Below, in pieces: positions 1-8,704 of a stretch of DNA of 64,000 nucleotides. This stretch comes from Psychrosphaera ytuae. Its GTDB lineage: Bacteria > Pseudomonadota > Gammaproteobacteria > Enterobacterales > Alteromonadaceae. Within the stretch, counting starts at the first letter, position 1, and each line of letters starts with the position of its first letter. The position numbers and the translations under genes were made by a program. Location of the stretch: NCBI RefSeq assembly GCF_017638545.1, contig NZ_CP072110.1, forward strand, positions 2,604,001 to 2,668,000, written 5' to 3'. The notes below the pieces were generated by a model that ran no database searches, was not told the origin of the DNA, and saw only the letters and a list, made by a program, of their open reading frames with translations.

Positions 1-576
1 GCCACCAACTTTTATGAAAACCTAGGCTACTCGGTTACCGGAGACGCACCGGAGATTTTTGGTTCGATTCCTCATGTACAAATGTGCAAACCTTTGGATA
101 AAGTCGAGGTGATTATTCGCCACCCTCAGTGGTGTGTTGATCTGCAAAATATCTGGCACCAGCAAATTCCTATCACTCAGCTTATGGGCATTCGAGTATA
201 TCAATACACGGGCAAAACCTTTGAGACCCGAGCAGCCTTAAATCCCAATATGAATTTACACGGCACTATGTTTGCTGGCTCTATCTATTCGTTGGCGACA
301 TTAACCGGTTGGGGTCTCGTTCATTTGATGATGAAGGAAAATGAAGTAGACGGTGACATTGTGTTGGCTGATGCGGACATTCATTACCACAAGCCGGTAA
401 CCGAACTGCCGAGATCGATAGCGCATTTTGAGGATATTAAAGGTGATTTTGAGCCATTAAAAGACAATAAAAAGGCGATGATTAGTGTTCAGGTAGAAGT
501 ATTAGACGGCCAAAAGAAAGTCGCAAAATTTGTTGGCCAATATTGTGTGATCCCTAAGTCTGATAAAGCAGAATAA
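1..576 (+). CDS. YiiD-like GNAT acetyltransferase / thioesterase fusion (5' partial)
   Basis: The reading frame is open from base 1, so the start lies outside the window. The first visible residues (FYENLGY, then PHVQMCKPL) look like the last strands of a GNAT N-acetyltransferase. After a linker comes a hot-dog domain of about 145 residues with the N-x-x-x-x-HGTMFAGS helix-start pattern of the YiiD C-terminal thioesterase domain. E. coli YiiD has the same two-domain order, and proteins of that kind have been linked to acyl-ACP metabolism. An internal ATG at 82 could be mistaken for a start, but homology continues upstream of it. The gene ends 42 bases before the next rightward gene. The family call is good; the substrate is not known from sequence. 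Confidence 0.8.
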   Translation, partial: ATNFYENLGYSVTGDAPEIFGSIPHVQMCKPLDKVEVIIRHPQWCVDLQNIWHQQIPITQLMGIRVYQYTGKTFETRAALNPNMNLHGTMFAGSIYSLATLTGWGLVHLMMKENEVDGDIVLADADIHYHKPVTELPRSIAHFEDIKGDFEPLKDNKKAMISVQVEVLDGQKKVAKFVGQYCVIPKSDKAE

Positions 577-618
577 CGACTAATAACAATCCGTTTTAAC
601 AACCATAGAGAACAAGTC

Positions 619-1476
619 ATGCAACGTGTCGGTATCATAGGCGGCGGTTTTATCGGAACCGCCCTTGCCGAAGCCTTAGTTGAAAACAGCTCAGATAAAC
701 AAAAATATCAAGTTTGCCTTTCTTTTCGTACAAGTCGTCAAAAACTAACAAACTCTTCCATCAATCAGGCTTTTTGTAACGTGTCTGATGGTGAGCTTAA
801 CGCTGATGAGGTCCTATTTAACGTGGATTCCTTGGTGATTTGTATTCCACCAGGATTTAAAAAAGGATTGGGTGATTCTTACTCAACCAAAATAAAAAGT
901 TTAGTCGAGAAGGGCTATTCTAGTGGTGTAAAACAGATCATTTTTACCAGCTCCATTGGGATTTACCCTGAAGGGGCTGAAGTTGATGAAAACACCGCCC
1001 TTGATTTATCAACTGAAAAGGCCAGAGCCTTGTATGACGCAGAGCAAGAGGTATTGACTAGCCGGGTGAAAAATAAACAGGTAATAAGATTAGCTGGTTT
1101 AATTGGAGCTACTCGTCATCCAGGCCGCTTTAAGGTCAAACTCACTGCGGATAATGCTCTCGAGCCAGTAAATATGGTGACTCAAAAGGATGTTGTGGCG
1201 GCGATAAAATTATTATTAGAGCAGGGAGCTCGCGAGAATAATGGCGATATCTACAATGTTGTAGCACCGCATCACCCAAGTAAACAGAGCTTTTATCGTT
1301 ATGCCAGACAGCAGCTTAACGATGAGCGAATTAATGAGCCTTTGGTTGTACCGGAGGTTGCTCCTACAATGGCAAGGAATACAACAATAGGTAAACGCGT
1401 ATCAGGCCTAAAAATTTGTCACAAACTCGGATTTGAATATCAAACCGATAATTTATTACGTTTTGTGTTTAGCTAG
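619..1476 (+). CDS. NAD(P)-binding SDR/epimerase-like protein (YeeZ-like)
   Basis: A 285-residue soluble protein that opens directly with a Rossmann nucleotide-binding loop (GIIGGGFIGTALAEAL, residues 5-20). A strand ending TSSIGIYP near residue 115 and a later YDAEQEV segment sit where extended or atypical short-chain dehydrogenases carry their catalytic Ser and Tyr. This resembles E. coli YeeZ and other NAD-dependent epimerase-like proteins whose substrate is unknown. The start ATG follows a short A/G-rich stretch (AGAGAACAAG). The last 21 bases overlap the 3' end of the convergent yaiI-like gene. Dehydrogenase or epimerase chemistry is inferred from the fold only. Confidence 0.75.
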   Translation: MQRVGIIGGGFIGTALAEALVENSSDKQKYQVCLSFRTSRQKLTNSSINQAFCNVSDGELNADEVLFNVDSLVICIPPGFKKGLGDSYSTKIKSLVEKGYSSGVKQIIFTSSIGIYPEGAEVDENTALDLSTEKARALYDAEQEVLTSRVKNKQVIRLAGLIGATRHPGRFKVKLTADNALEPVNMVTQKDVVAAIKLLLEQGARENNGDIYNVVAPHHPSKQSFYRYARQQLNDERINEPLVVPEVAPTMARNTTIGKRVSGLKICHKLGFEYQTDNLLRFVFS

Positions 1477-1905
1477 GTATCGATCAAGTGCGTTGGCAAA
1501 GGCTTGTTTTTCTTTGTCACCGTATTTTGCTTGCCCGCCTGATTGCACACCACTAGCTCGCATTGTATCCATAAAGTCACGAATATTAAGGCGTTGTTTG
1601 ATATTTTCTGGTGTGTAAAGCTCGCCTCTTGGATTGAGAGCTATGGCTTTTTTGTCGATGACTTCAGAGGCAAGAGGAATATCTGCGGTTACAACTAAGT
1701 CGTTTGGTTGGCACTCTTTGGCAATGTAATCATCGGCCACATCAAACCCGGCGCTGACTTGCATGCGTTTGATAAACGGTGAAGGTGGCACATTCACAAA
1801 TTGATTGGCGACAAAAATAGTCATGGTTTTGGTTCGCTCTGCTGCCCTAAATAAGATTTCTTTTACGGCAACGGGCGTAGCGTCAGCGTCGACCCATATT
1901 GTCAT
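1456..1905 (-). CDS. yaiI: UPF0178 family protein YaiI
   Basis: A 149-residue protein beginning MTIWVDADATPVAVKEIL, which is the conserved opening of the UPF0178 (YaiI/YqxD) family. It also has the internal acidic pattern DLVVTADIPLA and the LNPRGELYT segment. The acidic residues suggest a PIN/NYN-like metal-binding nuclease fold, but no activity is established that I know of. It is full length for the family. It converges on the SDR gene with a 21-base overlap and is divergent from the lysophospholipase gene, with 94 bases between the two starts. Confidence 0.88.
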   Translation of the reverse strand: MTIWVDADATPVAVKEILFRAAERTKTMTIFVANQFVNVPPSPFIKRMQVSAGFDVADDYIAKECQPNDLVVTADIPLASEVIDKKAIALNPRGELYTPENIKQRLNIRDFMDTMRASGVQSGGQAKYGDKEKQAFANALDRYLAKHKT

Positions 1906-1999
1906 CTTGGTTTCTCTTTTTGTGCATTTCGACTAGTCTGGTGGAGAGCGCAGTGTAGGGGAAGAAGGCGACAGTTGCAAAAAAGGTAGACAACATACA

Positions 2000-3136
2000 A
2001 TGAAATATTGGTCAGTTAGATTGGTCTCAATGCTATTGAGTGGTTTATTTTGTGCTGAAAGTTATGGCGCAGAGGTTTATAGTACGGCTCAACGAATCGA
2101 ATCATCACTCGCAGTAACAGAGGGATATCAGGTAATGATGTTAAAACAGCAACGCGAAGCCGATTTTGGCGCTTTTGTGAAAACAGAGTTAGAGCCATTT
2201 TGGGAAACGCATGCTAAGCCCGGTCAATTTGTTAACAAACAAGGGTTAGTGTTGCACTTTGTCGAAGTGAGTCTTGAGGGTGCGCGAAATACGCTAGTCA
2301 TTTCACCTGGGCGAGTGGAGGGGTATTTAAAATATAAAGAAATGGCCTATGACTTCGCAAAATTAGGTTATCGGGTTTTTATCTTGGATCATCAAGGCCA
2401 GGGTCTTTCCTCGCGTTTGTTGGTAAATAGTCACAAAGGTCACGTGAATAAGTTTTCGGACTACACCCGTGATTTTAATCAATTTGTGACTGAAATTGTT
2501 GAGCCTAAAAAGGTCGGAGAAATGCACTTATTGTGTCATTCAATGGGCGGCGCAATCGGTTTGCGTTACTTACAATCTTACTCTCACCCATTTGCTAAAG
2601 CTGCGTTTTCTTCACCTATGTGGGGATTGCCGACAGGTCCAGTGCCGGCGATGATCCTTAAACCTATGGTGAAATCTGCTGCTTGGTTGGTGAAGCAAGT
2701 TGAGCCAGAGAGCCCTTATTTTTTAGGTCACAGTGATTACAAAAAGGTTCCATTTTTGATCAATACCTTAACCCACAGCAAAGCGCGTTATGAGTATTTT
2801 AGAGAGACCTACGAACAAGAGCCGAAGCTACAACTAGGTGGTATTACTTATGGTTGGATCACTTCGTCTATCAATGGTTTGGATCGCGCATTTAGCGAGC
2901 TTGAAAAAGTGTCGATTCCTTTGCTTGTGTTGCAAGCAGAAAAAGACATCGTAATTGATAACTCAGCTCAAGATAAGTTTTGCACGCGCCTAACCGAGGT
3001 TGGGAAAAGCTGTCACAGTGGTAAACCTGTTGTAATAAAGGGCGCCAAACATGAGATTTTTATTGAAAGTGACGAGATTCGAAATAAAGGGTTAAGTGAG
3101 GTTTTGGCTTTTTTCTTGGATGAGCAAGCTATTTAA
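2000..3136 (+). CDS. pldB: PldB-like lysophospholipase (alpha/beta hydrolase)
   Basis: A 378-residue alpha/beta hydrolase that follows E. coli PldB closely in its core: ISPGRVEGYLKY, DHQGQGLS, a GHVNKFSDY segment, then the nucleophile elbow LLCHSMGG with Ser at residue 181. A late Asp (AEKDIVID) and His (GAKHEIF) complete the expected triad. The family hydrolyses lysophospholipids at the membrane. Unlike a plain cytoplasmic enzyme, it has an N-terminal hydrophobic segment ending ESYGA, consistent with export or a membrane anchor. It is a single gene closed by a strong hairpin terminator that it shares with the convergent protease gene. Confidence 0.85.
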   Translation: MKYWSVRLVSMLLSGLFCAESYGAEVYSTAQRIESSLAVTEGYQVMMLKQQREADFGAFVKTELEPFWETHAKPGQFVNKQGLVLHFVEVSLEGARNTLVISPGRVEGYLKYKEMAYDFAKLGYRVFILDHQGQGLSSRLLVNSHKGHVNKFSDYTRDFNQFVTEIVEPKKVGEMHLLCHSMGGAIGLRYLQSYSHPFAKAAFSSPMWGLPTGPVPAMILKPMVKSAAWLVKQVEPESPYFLGHSDYKKVPFLINTLTHSKARYEYFRETYEQEPKLQLGGITYGWITSSINGLDRAFSELEKVSIPLLVLQAEKDIVIDNSAQDKFCTRLTEVGKSCHSGKPVVIKGAKHEIFIESDEIRNKGLSEVLAFFLDEQAI

Positions 3137-3173
3137 ATTATCAGATGCTGAATCAAGTTTTGATATGCAATAA

Positions 3174-3206
3174 AAAGGGCGCTGTAACTCAGCGCCCTTT
3201 GTTTTT
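3174..3206. terminator. Bidirectional rho-independent terminator
   Basis: A perfect 11-bp stem (AAAGGGCGCTG, 3174-3184, with its complement at 3190-3200) and a 5-base loop, followed by GTTTTT on the plus strand and preceded by an A-run that serves the minus strand. It sits between the convergent pldB-like and protease genes. Confidence 0.9.
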
Positions 3207-3223
3207 CATCGACACAACTTTAA

Positions 3224-5062
3224 TTAAAACAATACGTTTGATTCAACAGAACACGTTGACGTACCAGCTTCACAAACTTGGTAAGTGTAGCTACCGCCAC
3301 CTTTACCACCGATTGTATCAGTGTACTGACCGTCGTTTTGTGTAGTCGCTACGATAGAACCATTGCGATAGATATCAACTGACGCCGTAGTTGCACCGGC
3401 CCAGCTAAGGTCTACGTATTTAGTACCTTTTGACTTGTAACCGTTTGCACTTAAGTCAAAGCCAGTACCACCAGTACCGCCGCCTGTGCCACCACCTGTG
3501 TCACCAGAACAACCATTCGCAGTTAAGTAGTCACTCGCTGCTTTCGCTTTTACGATACCGTGACCGAAGTAAACATCATGACCTGGAGCACCTTGATCTT
3601 CTGCAGTTGCTTTTAATGCGTTACGGATCTCTGTACCAGTACACGCACTGTGATTTGACCATACTAGTGCTGCAATACCAGCAACACCTGGTGTCGCCAT
3701 TGATGTACCGTCCATATAGCCGTAATCACTTGGACCGATGTTAATACTTGCACTCGTCGCTGCTAACAGGGCTGCACGATCTTCTTGCGCGGCACCGACT
3801 GCAGGAATTGTTGTTGCATTTGTGTCACCTAATGTGCCGTATAACATACCAGGTTCATTGTTAACGATGATAGCGCCTATGCCACCAGAGTTTTCACAGT
3901 TAAGAACCTTGTCATGGAAGCTGATCACACCACGGTCGATTAAACAAATTGAACCATTAGCGCCAGAATCAGCTGATTCAGCAGTGCCCATGTAATAAAG
4001 TGAGCTAGTTGCATTACCTGTATTTTCCATTGCTGATGTTGCAAAACCACTACCATCAACAGTCAGGCTTGCTAGAGACGTCATACCCGCTGGATACGTT
4101 GATAACGTACCTACACCACCTGCTGTTGCTTCAACACAGATTGTTTCGTCTGTTGTAACGCTTTTACCACGGCCAGTTGTACAGCTTGGGAACTGTGAAA
4201 ATGACGCAATATTATTATCAGCGTCATTAGCACCGATCATCATAACTGACGGGTAACCAGCTGGATATGAACGAACGCTGTTACCATCATTACCAGCCGC
4301 TGCTAATACTAGACCACCGTTGTCAGTGAATGTTTGGAATGCATTTGATTCTGTGCTGTTTGAACCGCCGCCACCAAGACTCATGTTGATGATATTTGCA
4401 CCTGCTTGAGCACATTTATCCGCTGCATAAGCAAGGTCAGAAGAGTAACCCCAGCCGCTTTCATTGAATACTTTGATGATGTGCATGTCGACACCCGGTG
4501 CCATACCTACAACACCAACGTTGTTATCAGCTGCACCAATCGTACCTGCTACGTGTGTGCCATGTGGACCACCGTGTTGATCCCAATTACCTGTACCAGG
4601 GTCATTATCACCTGTAATGCCACCCCAGTTAAAATCTTGATTCGAACGGTCTAAACCAGAGTCAATAACACATACTTTCATGCCAGCATTTGGGTTAAAC
4701 GTCACCAAGTTTGCTTCTGACTGATAAATTGCATACGGGTTGATTTGTTGGGTCATCGGGTTACCAGCGTCGTCGTTGTAGACAGCTAGTGGAACACGAC
4801 GTAAATCGTTTTCGATTAATTTAATGTGAGGGTTGTTAAGTAGTCCCTTAACTTCAGCTAAGTTTTTTCCTGTAAACTCAGCCGCAAAAAATCCATTTGC
4901 GTCTACTTTAATGTTCCCGCCAAGTTTTTTAGCAAGTGCTTTAACTACACCTTTTTTTGAATTGTCGACCTGAATGATGAAACGGTCATCGTCAGCTTGT
5001 GCTGCAAAAGAGGCAGAGAGAGCTAGTGCGACTAGCGAACCAGTGAACTTCTTGTGGTTCAT
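3224..5062 (-). CDS. Secreted subtilisin-family (S8) serine protease with PA insert
   Basis: I start at the ATG at 5062 because GGAG lies 7 bases before it; the frame also allows a TTG four codons upstream, which would put that GGAG inside the gene. The 612-residue product has a signal peptide (to about AAQA), an I9-type propeptide (about 26-90), then a subtilase domain with Asp134 (VIDSGLD), His167 (HGTHVAGT), oxyanion Asn258 (AAAGNDG) and Ser454 (GTSMATPG). A protease-associated (PA) domain is inserted at about 310-430. A Gly/Thr linker after residue 520 leads to a fibronectin-III-like module of about 80 residues. This is the layout of extracellular proteases of marine Alteromonadales. It likely degrades environmental protein after type II export. 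Confidence 0.92.
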   Translation of the reverse strand: MNHKKFTGSLVALALSASFAAQADDDRFIIQVDNSKKGVVKALAKKLGGNIKVDANGFFAAEFTGKNLAEVKGLLNNPHIKLIENDLRRVPLAVYNDDAGNPMTQQINPYAIYQSEANLVTFNPNAGMKVCVIDSGLDRSNQDFNWGGITGDNDPGTGNWDQHGGPHGTHVAGTIGAADNNVGVVGMAPGVDMHIIKVFNESGWGYSSDLAYAADKCAQAGANIINMSLGGGGSNSTESNAFQTFTDNGGLVLAAAGNDGNSVRSYPAGYPSVMMIGANDADNNIASFSQFPSCTTGRGKSVTTDETICVEATAGGVGTLSTYPAGMTSLASLTVDGSGFATSAMENTGNATSSLYYMGTAESADSGANGSICLIDRGVISFHDKVLNCENSGGIGAIIVNNEPGMLYGTLGDTNATTIPAVGAAQEDRAALLAATSASINIGPSDYGYMDGTSMATPGVAGIAALVWSNHSACTGTEIRNALKATAEDQGAPGHDVYFGHGIVKAKAASDYLTANGCSGDTGGGTGGGTGGTGFDLSANGYKSKGTKYVDLSWAGATTASVDIYRNGSIVATTQNDGQYTDTIGGKGGGSYTYQVCEAGTSTCSVESNVLF

Positions 5063-5218
5063 ATGAGACTCCAAATATGTTTTTTATAATAATTATCCAT
5101 CGACCCGTCTAACTGCAGGTTTTTAACGATGAGCTAACACTGTACATAATTTGATCCCAAATGGAACCTCTTTTTAACAAAAGTTTAACAATTGGTTCAT
5201 ATTTCTTTTCTGGTCGGA

Positions 5219-5914
5219 TTAGTAGAGATTTTTTGCTTCTCGCCACATAACCCACGAGGCAATAACGTATTTGTCAGAAGAACGGGGCGCTAGACCTCTG
5301 TGAGTGTGAGTGAAATCACAAGGTGCCAATACCACACTGCCGGCTTTGGGTTTTACTTTAGCCTGTTGGTAAAAAAACTCCGTTTCTCCTCCGTCTTCAA
5401 TGTCATTGAGGTAAAACAAGACGAGTAGACTGCGCCTCAACGAACGCTGAGTTGTGTCAGTTGGGTGTGGGAAGTGCTCAGAGTGCCAGTGAGGATATCC
5501 GCCGGCACTTTGTTGATACTTTTGAATATTTAAAATATCGAGCTCATACAAGCGGGTGACTAGCTGTTGGATTTGTTCGTCACTCATTTTCGCAATGTCG
5601 TTGTGACTCAAGGTAGTAATTTGTCCCGTTTGAGGATTTTGGATTGAGGTCGATACGGCGCCAGTTAACATCATTGGATGCATTTTGGCGTATTGTACTA
5701 AGGCCCTCAAAGTCGTTTGCGCTAGTAGGTTGTGTTCTTGTTGCCACTGAGGATGGCTATCAATCGTTAGATCCAAGCTGTTCTTTTTTGTGGTATCCAC
5801 GCCATTCCCAGTTCTGCCGGGGTGTTTGTTAGGATCTTGCTCAAACTTATCTATTAATTGCTGGCATTGTTGCGGCGAAAGGGCATGGTTAAACTCTAGA
5901 ATAAATTGGCTCAT
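5219..5914 (-). CDS. 2OG-Fe(II) dioxygenase, prolyl 4-hydroxylase-like
   Basis: A 231-residue cytoplasmic protein. The C-terminal half has the double-stranded beta-helix signature: HWHSEHF around residue 143 as the likely proximal iron ligands, a strand RRSLLVLFYLND, GGETEFF, GSVVLAP, then FTHTHRGLAP with the distal His and a following basic residue for 2-oxoglutarate. This pattern matches prolyl 4-hydroxylase-type oxygenases. The substrate is unknown. No strong Shine-Dalgarno is seen before the ATG. The gene stands alone between the protease and trmL and shares no operon. Confidence 0.75.
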   Translation of the reverse strand: MSQFILEFNHALSPQQCQQLIDKFEQDPNKHPGRTGNGVDTTKKNSLDLTIDSHPQWQQEHNLLAQTTLRALVQYAKMHPMMLTGAVSTSIQNPQTGQITTLSHNDIAKMSDEQIQQLVTRLYELDILNIQKYQQSAGGYPHWHSEHFPHPTDTTQRSLRRSLLVLFYLNDIEDGGETEFFYQQAKVKPKAGSVVLAPCDFTHTHRGLAPRSSDKYVIASWVMWREAKNLY

Positions 5915-6062
5915 AACGACTACTTATTGTTATTTTTATCTAATCAATGTGACATAAGTACAGGTACGATGTCCAGTCTACAAAATGCGTAACTAAGACT
6001 AAACCCCAACAGGGCTTTGGGTTAAACTAGCGTAATAGCAAAGAATAAATAGAGTTACTTTT

Positions 6063-6527
6063 ATGATTAACGTTGTTTTATTTCAGCCAGAAATTCCACC
6101 AAACACTGGCAATATTGTTCGACTATGTGCAAACAGTGGGTATCAATTACACCTGATTGAACCCTTGGGCTTTGACATCGAAGAAAAAAAGGTTCGCCGT
6201 GCGGGGTTGGATTATCACGAGTTTGCTGCGGTGAAAAGGTATCCAAATTTTCAAGCGTATGTGGACGCTCATCCGGACAGCAGAATGTTTGCCTGTACCA
6301 CCAAAGGAAAAGATTACCATCATCAGGTATCTTACCAACCGGGGGATTCACTCGTGTTTGGCCCAGAAACTCGAGGGTTACCCGATGACGTATTAGCCCT
6401 AATTGGTCAACAAAACTGGTTGCGTATTCCAATGCAGCCCGATAGCCGTAGCATGAACTTGTCAAATGCCGTGGCAGTATTTGTATTTGAATCTTGGCGT
6501 CAGTTGGACTTTGCTGGTTCAAAATAG
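6063..6527 (+). CDS. trmL: tRNA (cytidine/uridine-34-2'-O)-methyltransferase TrmL
   Basis: A 154-residue SPOUT methyltransferase, the exact size of E. coli TrmL. The opening INVVLFQPEIPPNTGNIVR, the central LVFGPETRGLP and the final IPMQPDSRSMNLSNAVAVF are the three SPOUT motifs that make the trefoil-knot SAM site. The enzyme methylates the wobble ribose of tRNA-Leu. It is a single gene with its own upstream region. Confidence 0.95.
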   Translation: MINVVLFQPEIPPNTGNIVRLCANSGYQLHLIEPLGFDIEEKKVRRAGLDYHEFAAVKRYPNFQAYVDAHPDSRMFACTTKGKDYHHQVSYQPGDSLVFGPETRGLPDDVLALIGQQNWLRIPMQPDSRSMNLSNAVAVFVFESWRQLDFAGSK

Positions 6528-6630
6528 TACTCACATTTCCACCCACAAAAGTGCCAATGAGAATGTTGGCAGTTTGGAGCTAAACTTCTATTCTTAAAGT
6601 TGATTTTATCAATGATGGGACGCTTCAGAC

Positions 6631-8649
6631 TTGCTGTCGATTTGCTACAGGTACATCGAATCATTGCCTTTTTGGCGACCGAACTTGGTCGCCAAGGTGC
6701 GTTACTGCCTGCAATTTGTTTATCGTTTTATCCTCTTAATAAGCCTATTTCTTACTTTTTGTTTTTCTAAAGCTCACGCTACTGACTTAATTCTACAACC
6801 TGAGGTTTATGGGTTTGATCAAAATACACTCATCCTGATTGTGGCAATTTTTTTGGCTGGCTTATTGGCCATAATGGCTTATGGCAAGTGGATCACTATG
6901 TCTCTGACATTTCACAATAACCGCCGTCAAACCTTTATCGATTCATTGATGGAAAACACCAAAGAAGGCATATGGATAGCCAACAAAGACCGAGAAATCG
7001 AGCAAGTAAACAATGCCTTTACGGAGATAACCGGGATCAAGTCAGAAGACGCCTTAAACAAGTGTTTCAAAATCATGAAAGACTCAGGGCGAAATTACGA
7101 AGTCGAAAATCTCATATGGCAAGAAGTCGTAAAGTCTGGGTTTTGGCATGGCGAAATTTGGAGTTATCGAGAAGATGGCCAGCGTGTTTCATTTGATATG
7201 TCGGTAACTCGGGTGAGTACTGAAAGTAAGTTATCGAAGAAAATTGACATAAAATATGTCGGCATGATCACAGATGTCACTGACCGCAAGCAAAATGAGC
7301 AAGCTATGCACCAGCTTGCAACACGAGACCAGCTAACTACGTTGCCGAACCGTACTTTGTTTGTCGAATACATCAAACACTCAATCTCGACGGTCCAATC
7401 TAATTTGCCTCATTTTGCCATTGCTTTTATTGACTTAGATCACTTTAAAAAGGTCAACACGAGTATTGGCTTGTTGCAAGGAGATAAGCTAATCAAACAA
7501 GTCGCAGACCGATTAACCGCAGTACTAGATCCTAGTTTGACGTTGGCGCGACTCGGTGGTGATGAATTTGCACTACTAATTCCAGGTCACCTGTGTGGAA
7601 ATAACCCCATTTTTTATATCAAGCGAGTCGTAGCAGATATTCAACAGGAGTTTGAAAGTGTATTTGTACTTGATGACGCAGAAGTGAATATGACCACAAG
7701 CATTGGCGTATCCATATTTCCAAACCACGGTACTAAAGCGGATCAGTTAATGCGATGTGCTGATACGGCACTAAACCGAGTTAAAATTTCTGGCCGCAAT
7801 AGTGCGCTTATCTTTGATCATTTGATGGATGATATTACATCTGACCAGCTCAATATAGAAAGTGAACTCGTCGCAGCGATAAGTAACCGTGAGTTAGTTG
7901 TGTTTTATCAACCTGTTTATCATACGCAGCATCACAGTATTTCCGGCTTTGAGGCCTTAGTTCGTTGGCAAAGTCCTGTACGTGGTTTGGTACCACCTGA
8001 TCAATTTATACCCATAGCAGAACAAAACGGCCTAATTCGGCAATTAGACTTTTACGTCTTAGAACAAGCGTTAATCAAAGCAGAGGAGTGGCGGCAACAA
8101 GGCGTGCTAAAAGGACGAATAGCGGTTAATATCTCCTCTATAAACTTTCAACAGGCTGATTTTGTTGAACAAGTTTCACAATTAGTTAATAAGGTAAATG
8201 GCGATTGTAATTTTATTGAGCTTGAGTTGACCGAGACCGCCATGATGAAGGGAGCAGACTTAGTCTCAAAAAATATTGATAGCCTTAAAAACATGGGTTT
8301 TTCAATAGCGCTGGATGACTTTGGTACGGGCTACAGCTCGCTGTTACATTTACGTCAGTTTAATATCGATAAGGTAAAGATTGATCGAAGCTTTACTAAA
8401 GAAATTGAGCTTTCTACTCAAGACCGAAATATAACATCAGTTATCATACAGTTAGCCAATGCTTTATCCATAGAAGTAGTTGCAGAAGGGGTCGAAAATG
8501 AAACTCAGGCCTACATTTTGCACGTTATGGGGTGCTTTTTACTGCAAGGTTACTTAGTCAGTAGGCCATTGCCTGAAGCGCAGTTAATGATGTTTTTGGA
8601 AAAAGAAATCGAATATCTTAAGAAAGTTACCGAGAAAGCAGAGTCATGA
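6631..8649 (+). CDS. PAS-GGDEF-EAL cyclic-di-GMP membrane protein
   Basis: The frame opens after a stop at 6613 and has no early ATG; the TTG at 6631 or the GTG at 6697 are candidate starts. The GTG gives a compact signal-like segment ending SKAHA. A second hydrophobic helix (ILIVAIFLAGLLAI) follows, then a PAS domain (about 100-220), a GGDEF domain with intact LGGDEFALL at residues 308-316, and an EAL domain with intact FEALVRW (about 440), TETAMM and DDFGTGYSSL. Both catalytic motifs are complete, so it could make or break c-di-GMP; bifunctional proteins of this kind often favour one activity. It probably senses a signal through PAS at the inner membrane. It is followed 55 bases later by a degenerate paralogue. 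Confidence 0.85.
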   Translation: MLSICYRYIESLPFWRPNLVAKVRYCLQFVYRFILLISLFLTFCFSKAHATDLILQPEVYGFDQNTLILIVAIFLAGLLAIMAYGKWITMSLTFHNNRRQTFIDSLMENTKEGIWIANKDREIEQVNNAFTEITGIKSEDALNKCFKIMKDSGRNYEVENLIWQEVVKSGFWHGEIWSYREDGQRVSFDMSVTRVSTESKLSKKIDIKYVGMITDVTDRKQNEQAMHQLATRDQLTTLPNRTLFVEYIKHSISTVQSNLPHFAIAFIDLDHFKKVNTSIGLLQGDKLIKQVADRLTAVLDPSLTLARLGGDEFALLIPGHLCGNNPIFYIKRVVADIQQEFESVFVLDDAEVNMTTSIGVSIFPNHGTKADQLMRCADTALNRVKISGRNSALIFDHLMDDITSDQLNIESELVAAISNRELVVFYQPVYHTQHHSISGFEALVRWQSPVRGLVPPDQFIPIAEQNGLIRQLDFYVLEQALIKAEEWRQQGVLKGRIAVNISSINFQQADFVEQVSQLVNKVNGDCNFIELELTETAMMKGADLVSKNIDSLKNMGFSIALDDFGTGYSSLLHLRQFNIDKVKIDRSFTKEIELSTQDRNITSVIIQLANALSIEVVAEGVENETQAYILHVMGCFLLQGYLVSRPLPEAQLMMFLEKEIEYLKKVTEKAES

Positions 8650-8704
8650 CAAACAGTAACATTAGCAGGTCGAGTTAAGTTGTACCGTCACAGGAAAATT
8701 ATAA

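Noticed and set aside
6067..6546. A 159-codon minus-strand frame over trmL
   Set aside because: The plus strand encodes a textbook TrmL with all SPOUT motifs; the minus frame has no recognisable protein and no ribosome-binding site.
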